Source: Marasmius tenuissimus
Lineage: Eukaryota > Basidiomycota > Agaricomycetes > Agaricales > Marasmiaceae
DNA: 64,000 nt
Direction: 5' to 3'
NCBI GenBank assembly: GCA_029532415.1
Contig: JAQOTA010000018.1
Coordinates: forward strand, 186,001-250,000
In this document: positions 56,881 through 64,000 of the stretch, in pieces
How positions within the stretch are numbered: the stretch's first letter is position 1
Layout of the letters: the number at the start of each line of letters is the position of its first letter
Program-made: the position numbers and the translations under genes
Notes under the pieces: model-generated
What the model was told of the DNA's origin: nothing
The model's database searches: none
What the model saw: the letters and a program-made list of their open reading frames with translations, nothing else

Positions 56881-58309
56881 CAGCAACGTCGGCGGAACGA
56901 CCGTGACCCCCCCTGGAAGCTTTCGTGAGATTGAAGATCTTGAAGACATCTGACAAGGAACTCTTATAATCCAACAGAACTCTCACCTTCAAAGTTGATG
57001 CCAATTGGAAGTGGGTAGACGCGTACTTCATCTGTCTGCATCCGTCACAGAACTGACTTGAAGATGAGCAGACCAGGCCCAGCGACTGCGTAAGTTCTTA
57101 GTTTATTACCGCACACTCAACAGGAAACTCACCGACCATCCGCAATTCATCAGTGCTTTCTCGGACAACATTGATATGCGGTGAGTGAATTTGGCATTCT
57201 CCCCCAACACGTTCAAACGAAAGTGCGCAGACCTGCCAGTGCGCAATGTCCTCATCGAAGTTCCGTCTTGTGGGCACTCGAATATCATCGGGACAGAGGT
57301 TGTCCGGACTGCCTGAAACTTAGAGCCAGCGATGGAACTCTGGAGAAGAGGTACGTTTTGTGGTTACATTGGTTTCTTCCGCCATTCTGAACTTATCCTT
57401 CGCACAGTGGCGCAAACTGTAATCATTCCGGGTGTGTTGTTCGCTATCTGGACGGCTGCCCGCTTCCGGGTTGTCCTGGTTGTGTGTCACTCAAAGTCCA
57501 AGTTGGATGTATGCAGTGAATCATGCTCAGTCTATGATTCAAAGTCGGTCTCAGGTTGATACCCAACCAGAAAACATTTGGATGGACATGCTCTGCGTAC
57601 CACACCCGAAGCAGGGATAATCTCTTCTCAGTCGCGTAATGGTCATGGGCCGCATGCTTTGAGATGTGTTCAGTCAACCGTCCAGCCTGTAGCTGAGGTG
57701 TCTTCCTTTCCAGGGACACCGAGGTATTCCCCTTTGAAGCTCAGACGCTAGCCTGCAAATATATTTGGAGCGAGCCAGGATGAGAAATCTGACTTGAGGT
57801 GCGGATACCTCGTTCATTGACTCATTCGTGTCGACTGACCATTTGCCTCTCTCAGACCGACATCCCTCACGAAGGAACCTTCGTCGCTCGGTCGCGATCC
57901 ATCCGACGAACCCACCATCACATCTGGCTCGAACCGTCTTCCCTCCTTTTCTGAACTCAACCGGCATCTTGAACTTGATGGACACCAGAAGTGGGATCCC
58001 CATCCTCATCCTCAATCCCCTCAGGATGGTGTCAATCTTCCTGGAATAGACGAGTTATTCCCCCACTTACGGCTATTGAAGGGGTAGTGATTCTTGGTCT
58101 CAAAAGCACTTGTACTGAGCGGGGATCGTCAGTCTTCCTTGTTTGTAGGGTAGGATAAAAGTAGGTGTATATGCCACTGAGGGCACCCAGTGAAGATTGA
58201 TAAGTACGTTGATACATATCTAATTCAACGTCGACACTCTCGACCGCAGTTGAGTCGAACACATGGAAACGGGAGGCTGCATTATTCATGACATCGAAAC
58301 AATCAAAAC
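56881..58309. other. Intergenic, nothing recognised
   Basis: Several short open frames with no family signal. Confidence 0.35.
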
Positions 58310-60436
58310 CTATCCCTGAAGCCGGGCACTACCATTCCTCCTACTCGCCATCTCACGTAGCCAGCCAGTCAAGCTCACCACAGCTGCCCCTGCAAAGCAT
58401 GTACCAACATACAAGATCATCTTCTCGTACTTCCCATTGTCCACTTGGAATCCAGTGCTATGATGGGGAGAGCCGTTAGGGATGGACGAGTTTGATCCCA
58501 AACCCGAAGATAGCGCTGAGGAGATCGGTGTCGAAAAGATGTTTCCGATTCCGCGAGAGAGCATCAAGTATCCCAAGAGCGTCGTTGCTAATCTCGGGTC
58601 ATCACCTACGTACGAGAGAGATGATTATGAAGGCCTGGAACGAAGAACGAGGATGTAACTCACTGGTAAGCGGCCGTAGAAATCCAGTCCACAGGCTACT
58701 CCATCCACCGGCCAAAGCACCGTACGCTATGCCAAAGCTGAGGAGACCGGCGAAAGTGGTGGAGAGAACCCCCCACAGGATGAAGGTTGACAGTGAGGTG
58801 CAAATAAGCGTCGAGAGAGCGAGTAGCCATGGATTGAGCTTGTCTGATAGGTACCCCATAGATAATCGTCCAACGACCGATGCACCTGTGGTGGACCTGA
58901 TTAGAAGAGCAATACTGCGACCAATGGCAGTTTCCCTCACCATTGAGCATAGAGAGGGCGATGGCAGCGTTCGCACTGCTCAGTTTCAAGGCATTGGCGA
59001 AAGCTGGCGAATAAAGTCGATTATCAGAAAATGGTGTCACCAGACAAACTTTACTCACTCGGGAGCCATAGAATGGGTACGAAGTAGCCGAATCCTTGGA
59101 AGGTATTCGCAATGATCAGAACCCAGAATGTGGTATTTTTTAACCAGTCCCTTTTCCTGATTGAAGTGCTCCCAGTTGCTAACCCACGAGGTCCCGGACC
59201 TCGTACATGATACCGAAGTTCCGGAAGGCGTCCTTTCACGAACGGGAGGAAGGGAACGAGAAGCCCGGTGATTGCGATACCCAGGATTCGGAGGGCCTTT
59301 GAAGAGCCGTAAGAGGATATCAGATAGGGTAGAATTAGAGGCAAGATCAGTCCGCCAGTGGAAGCGCCTGGAGACAGATCCATTGAGCATATGGCTTTGC
59401 ATATTTGAGTGAGAAACCGTAAACGTACCGGCAAACATGACGCCATTTGCGAGGCCACGTCTTTCCACGAACCATTCGGACATGTAAGAGATGCACGGAT
59501 AGTACAATAGCGCTGCAGAAGGGATCGTCAGTATTACGGTCTGTAGCGCTCAAAATCCGTCGATTCTTACATCCTCCGACGGCGTACAGTACGCCCTGCA
59601 GAAATACAAGGAGCTTGACCTGGAGAAGAAACGCCACTGTCAACTGATATTCAGAGCTCGAAAACAACGAAAACGGGTACCTTTGTAGTGTAACTCGCGC
59701 CGAAGAGAGAAGCCCAACATAGAACCGTCCCAGACCACATTATGAGCCTTCGTCGGTGAGACCAACGCGAGATGATAGTATTGATCAAAGGACCTTCAAT
59801 GATGCAGTCAATATGTCAGCCCTCTGAAGATTGACAATCAAGCCGTACCCGAGCAGTACATGATCCCGGATGAAAGGGGGCCAATCAATGGTAGGAGGGA
59901 TGATGCGTTTGCAATTGCGCTGCGTATTTCGGGTCGGTAAGATATGCTTCATTCGGGAGCCGCAATCGATGGATTCTCCATTCAGTTTCAAACGCTACTG
60001 GCCCTCAAGACTGAGTGCTCACCATCCAAAAACACACCAAATGAGTTTGGAAATCCCCACACGATGGCCTCCATGAAGAATGCCGCGGTCAGCTGTGAGT
60101 AAATAGATCAGCTCAGACCGAGAAGTGGAAGTTCACAGTTCGACGTACGAATGTCCAGGCCTTGATTCCTCTATCAACAGAGGGTAGTGAAGATTCGTTC
60201 GCCCGCCTGTCATTCCCGTAGGCATCATCCTCAGTTTCAACCAAGAATGTTTCAGATATCCTTCTCGAGGTCGAACTTTGAGGGGTTTTGGGGGTGTCTG
60301 CCTCAAGCTCGATCGCGAGAGAGTCTGTGGACGGGGGTAAAGGTGTCTGCATGGCGAGTGTCAGAATCGCCTCGTCTGAGAGAGGGACGTCGGTTTCAGA
60401 CATGGAGGAGTGTCGACAGAACGTGTTTGAGTTCAT
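58310..60436 (-). CDS. MFS transporter, monocarboxylate-transporter type
   Basis: Multi-exon gene starting at 60436 (a second ATG at 60403 is also possible). The cytoplasmic N-tail of ~90 residues is Ser/Thr/acidic. Transmembrane segments include LTAAFFMEAIVWGFPNSFGV, SSLLPLIGPLSSGIMYCSG, VKLLVFLQGVLYAVGG, ISYMSEWFVERRGLANGVMF (MCT-like RRGLANG loop), GGLILPLILPYLI, TTFWVLIIANTFQGFGYFVP, SVVGRLSMGYLSDKLNPW, FAGLLSFGIAYGALAGGWSS and MILYVGTCFAGAAVVSLTGW, consistent with 12 segments. All junctions examined (for example GFLRPLTS to GDDPRLAT) keep the frame. Fungal members move monocarboxylates or related small acids across the plasma membrane; substrate not determined. Confidence 0.88.
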
Positions 60437-61578
60437 CCCGATTCAAATGCTATCATCCTCCCTTGACTTAGAATTTCGGAATGACTCATTCACGGTCAGA
60501 TGGTTTTTCTGGGGTGGCCGGGGTGGGGTGAACGGAGTTCCGGAATGAAAAAAGGGTCCATTCGATGATTAATGAAGCATCGAAGCATGAGCTTGGGCCT
60601 TCGAGGAAAAATTCAAGAATGTTCGAACGAGTATGTATGGAGAAGGAAGGGTGTGCCAGTGTGGATGGCCATCACGATGATGATAGTTTGAACAGAAGTT
60701 TCGTTGCCTGGTGGGCGCTTGTTGATCCCCGACTCTCTTTAGAGAGGAGGGCTTTGTCGTCGCTCGATCGTCAAACCACGCGAGAAAATCCGCACGTGAT
60801 CAGCAATCTCGTGACTTTGTAGTTTAGAACTGTAAGTTGAACTTAGGGACCTTTAGGGACTCGGACCACAACCCCTCAAGACGAATATTAATAAAGCCCC
60901 TTGACCTTGGACAACATTTTCGTCCTTTGTGGGTCCAATATAACTACCGTCGGAACTACGGTTGAATCAGAAGAATGGGCGCTCGCCAATCCGGATGCAA
61001 TGTTCCTGTGGATGCCTCCTTCGGTCTATGCGTAGACACTATCGAGAGACGTCCGAGTTCGATACGGCTTGAGGAGAGCGGACAGTCGGACTGAGAGAGC
61101 GAGGAGAGAAGGGGAATGTATTGGAAAGATAGATAGAAAGTGGGGGAAAGGAAGCAAGAAACTAAACTATCATGCTACTCCTGTATGTAGCTATATAAAA
61201 GGTCAACTATCTAGCTGAAACGCAAAGGATAATAAATAAGCAAAGTAAATAAAGATGAAACGAAACGGGAAACCCTAAACGTCGAAACACGGTCACGGTG
61301 GCGTGATACGCGTGTGGGAACGACCGCGTCGCCACATCCCCTCTCCACTTGAAAATAAACTCTGGGGATTGCGAACGAGTGTCGAATGTAAACTCCGGGG
61401 GATGCACAGCATACTGTCGCAACCCGGAGGTGACATCACAGGAGAGAGCAGAAAAAATTCTCCACGGCTGAACCAGGGGACCATGGGTGTACACGCCTTA
61501 AACGGGGGCGGAGTCCTTTGCTCCTATCCTATAACCATAAAGCCCCGCAGCCCTTCACGCTGACGGTCACCATCCACT
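60437..61578. other. Intergenic with a second copy of a short repeat and a possible LTR segment
   Basis: The left part contains the promoter of the transporter gene. At 61191-61201 CTATATAAAAGG and nearby AATAAATAAG could belong to an LTR of the adjacent gypsy element, but no second LTR is in the window to confirm this. Confidence 0.4.
60675..60725 (+). repeat. Dispersed degenerate repeat, copy 2
   Basis: GATGATGATAGTTTGAACAG..GTTTCGTTGCC..GTGGGCGCTTGTTG; see 56461-56509. Confidence 0.45.
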
Positions 61579-62469
61579 ATGCCCCTCATCACCGAATATC
61601 TTTGAGAACTCCGCAATCAAATTGATGAACTACCTCTCGATACCGGACGACTTTTCAATCTTCAAACCAACTATGAGGTGTTTCTCGAGGTGTATGAACG
61701 AACTTGGGGAGGAGATGATGTGTGCAGGTTGCTTGTGCAGTTGGCATGGGCTTATGTGCGTCGTTACTCGTTCTTCATCGGGATGTGCTGATCATGTGTG
61801 CAGATGGACTTCAATGATTACACCGCATTGTATCTCGAGCTAGAAGATCCTCCATTTCCACGTGGTGTCATCAAGGATCTAGTGCGATTTGAAGCCGCCG
61901 AATTGATGGTGCTGCCCGACCTGTTTCTGTCAACAGCTTATGAACGATCCGAGGCCATCCGTCTCCAATATGGGAATCATGACGAATTGCCAGTTATCCT
62001 ATTTTGCCAGTTTATGGATCATGGCCGGGACTACCATCTGTATTATGGCCAACAGGAGTAAGCATGCCCCTTTTTGAATAAGCTTTTGCTCACCCGGAAC
62101 AGGTTCTATAACTTTGAATTTATCGAGGAAGCCATCAAGTTTCATCAGGAACGCTTCTTCAACGGACAAATCGGAGCCGAGCCACTTGCTATCGAGGAGA
62201 TACCGTCCCTGGGACAAATCCTCGTACGTGTGGGAGAAGACGGCGAGACCATTGCGGAAAATGTGAAGTTGGCACGTAGTTGGTTATACAAGGTTCGATT
62301 TCCCCCGTACTTTGCGAGGAAGTATGTGAAGTGTGGTCGATGCGAATATTTGGGTCGGGAATGTTGGGAATATAATGCTGATGTTGAGCAGTGTTTTGAA
62401 TGTTGCAAGGGAATCGGAAATGAGAGGCGGAATTGTGGAACGGTGAGAGTGTACGATGATGATCAATAG
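61579..62469 (+). pseudogene. Zn-cluster-like Cys-rich ORF antisense beside a gypsy element, one in-frame stop
   Basis: The ATG at 61579 starts MPLITEYL, then TGA at 61603-61605, then an open frame ELRNQIDELPLDTGRLFNLQ continuing to YERTWGG. After introns come MDFNDYTALYLELEDPPFP, YGNHDELPVILFCQFMDHG, FYNFEFIEEAIKFHQERFF and SWLYKVRFPPYFARKY. The C-terminus holds six spaced cysteines in a Cx2Cx6Cx9Cx2Cx10C arrangement (KCGRCEYLGREC, then EQCFECCKG, then NC), close to the fungal Zn2Cys6 pattern. If the TGA were CGA the gene would be intact. It lies just downstream of, and convergent to, the gypsy integrase and may be an antisense accessory gene of that element (inference). Confidence 0.55.
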
Positions 62470-62556
62470 GATTGTTCCCTCTTCATTATTTTCGTAACGG
62501 TTTCGTAAATATTCGTGTCTTTTCGTTAAATCGAGTTGCGTGGTCGTGACTTTTCA

Positions 62557-64000
62557 TTATATCTGCATGGGCGTATAAAGATACAAAAGTTCATCATCAT
62601 CTAAAGGACCATCGAAACTCTCGAGTCCTTCTTCATCTATAGCATCGGACGAGCGTAGCTCATCAAATTCGGAGGATGTAACGTCCAAAAATTTGTCCAA
62701 GTCTGGTAATTCGAGCGAGGAGCGAGCTCGGTATGGAATAACACGAAACGCACCAACGGGGCTCTTCCAAACCGTCCCATCTAATTCGCAAACAATGTAG
62801 GCTCCACCCTTGTTTCTGGAGAGCACAATCATTGGCTCAACATATCGCATACGAGTTTTATTGCCAATCGTCTTGTCGAATCGAGTATTTCGGACGAGGA
62901 CTAGGTCACCTCTCTTGAAATCGTAGGACTTGATTGAACGAGAGTGTTGAATTTCGAGTTGGCGAACACGTTGTAAACGTTTGTGATAAACTGAGAGTCT
63001 CATTTGTTTGAGGTCCTCTTGGCGTTTCTGAAGTTCACGGGCACAACGAGCAAGTAGATCGGTTGTTGAAAGAATGGAATCAGGAGGAGGAATAAGGTAT
63101 GAAGCTTCGTATATGTCGAGAGGAAGGACAGGGTGAACACCGTGAGCTAGGAAATATGGGCTACAGCCAATAGAACGATGAGCTGTAACTCTTTCAGCCC
63201 AAAATATGGAGTGAGCAATGGAGGACCACTTAGATTCTACACCATCAGTGGCCTTGACCAAACTCTCTCTAACGTCGAAATGATTTCATTCGATAACTCC
63301 TGCTGCTTGGGAATTGTAACCCGAAATAGTGATGTGGTTGATGCCATAACGTTCGGCAAGGATATCGAGAGCTAAAAGGAAGGGACCACCGTTGTCGGTG
63401 ACATTAACACGAAGGGCACCCCAACGGCAAAGAATCTCTTCGAAGATCCAGGTAGCAATGGTGGGACTGTTCTGTCGACAAAGTTTGCGAAATTCGGGGT
63501 ATGCAGAAGATGAACAACGGCCATGAACAATGTAATGAAATCCACCAGAGAGAGGCATCTCCATAACATCCATATAACACTTGGCAAATAGTGAGAGAGG
63601 CTCTGCAACGACTGGTGGGATACGTAGCTTTTCAAGTCGCCGTAACTGGCACAACAAACATGTGATGATGTACCACTTGATATCACCACCCGTCTGAGGC
63701 CACCAAAAACGTTCATGAATCGTCTGAGAAGTTGCCCAAAGTCCCTTGTGACCCAATTTGTCATGAGCTTCACAGATAATGGGAATTCGGCGAATCTGCG
63801 GGACCACAATACAGTGGCAACCATGGGAGTCTTTTCTCCAAAGACGATGGGTAGAATCAATGAAGTATTGGAGGCAGTAGCGAATGAAGGAAGAGTACTG
63901 GGCATTGGACATTCCTGTTGGTCGAACGAACTCAATCAGGTAGTCTCGAACCAAGTCCAAACGTGCATCAATAGACTTAGCTTTGGATGATCTCGGAACT
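62557..64000 (-). mobile_element. Ty3/gypsy retrotransposon, integrase region (continues past window)
   Basis: The minus-strand pol 3' end. The HHCC zinc-binding region has HDKLGHKGLWATSQTIHERF, FWWP and CLLCQ. The integrase core has YMDVMEMP (Asp), VTDNGGPF (Asp) and SGYNSQAAGVIE (Glu). The C-terminal part continues HFDVRESLVKATDG, HRSIGCSPYFLAHGVHPVLP and KSYDFKRGDLVLVRN, ending at 62557. A single in-frame TGA at about 63287 separates VIE from NHFDVRES, where a sense Arg codon (CGA) would fit. Reverse transcriptase and RNase H would lie beyond 64000. No LTR pair could be confirmed. The element looks degraded by at least one nonsense change. Confidence 0.85.

Noticed and set aside
1..64000. 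CRISPR arrays, operons, ribosome-binding sites
   Set aside because: The window is clearly a eukaryotic, intron-rich fungal genome. No such structures were seen or expected.

Overview
The window comes from a basidiomycete fungus, most likely an Agaricomycete. Genes are dense and split by many 45-75 nt GT-AG introns. The gene families fit as well: expanded Hsp70-like ATPases, NACHT proteins with an FFFFRSD motif, a TKL kinase with an HGD catalytic loop, GMC oxidoreductases, a mushroom-type haem peroxidase, and a KDZ-class DNA transposon.

Layout. 1-8.5 kb: three tandem Hsp70-like (HSPA12-type) genes, the first cut by the window edge. 8.9-16 kb: a haem-peroxidase remnant, a small 10-cysteine secreted protein, a NACHT gene (minus), and a frameshifted haem-peroxidase pseudogene. 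16.7-23.1 kb: a kinase-like mushroom-specific gene (minus) and a second NACHT gene (plus). The two NACHT genes face in opposite directions and share an unusual N-terminal motif. 23.5-29.3 kb: a TKL kinase, a neighbour that shares the kinase's N-terminal domain, and a carnosine N-methyltransferase-like gene. 32.3-52.5 kb: two copies of a secreted serine hydrolase (TAP-like, S33). Copy B (50.1-52.5 kb) is intact. Copy A (32.3-48.0 kb) is split by a 13.2-kb transposon. 53-60.4 kb: a GMC oxidoreductase and an MFS monocarboxylate-type transporter. 61.6-64 kb: the integrase end of a Ty3/gypsy element on the minus strand, with a Cys-rich ORF lying antisense beside it.

The main discovery is the transposon at 32774-46020. 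It is bounded by an 8-bp target-site duplication (TATCGGGG) and ~72-bp imperfect terminal inverted repeats. It carries a 1,379-aa KDZ transposase fused in frame to a Ulp1-like cysteine protease (11 exons, no disruption), a 1,166-aa accessory protein (10 exons), and three smaller genes (211, 218 and 75 aa). It sits inside one exon of the hydrolase, and joining the flanks at a single target copy restores the reading frame. Downstream of the insertion, copy A shares a 381-bp tract identical to copy B that includes an intron, which points to gene conversion.

Exon maps were built by hand from splice signals, frame continuity and paralogue comparison. Where exon lengths summed to whole codons I say so. 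No database search was possible.
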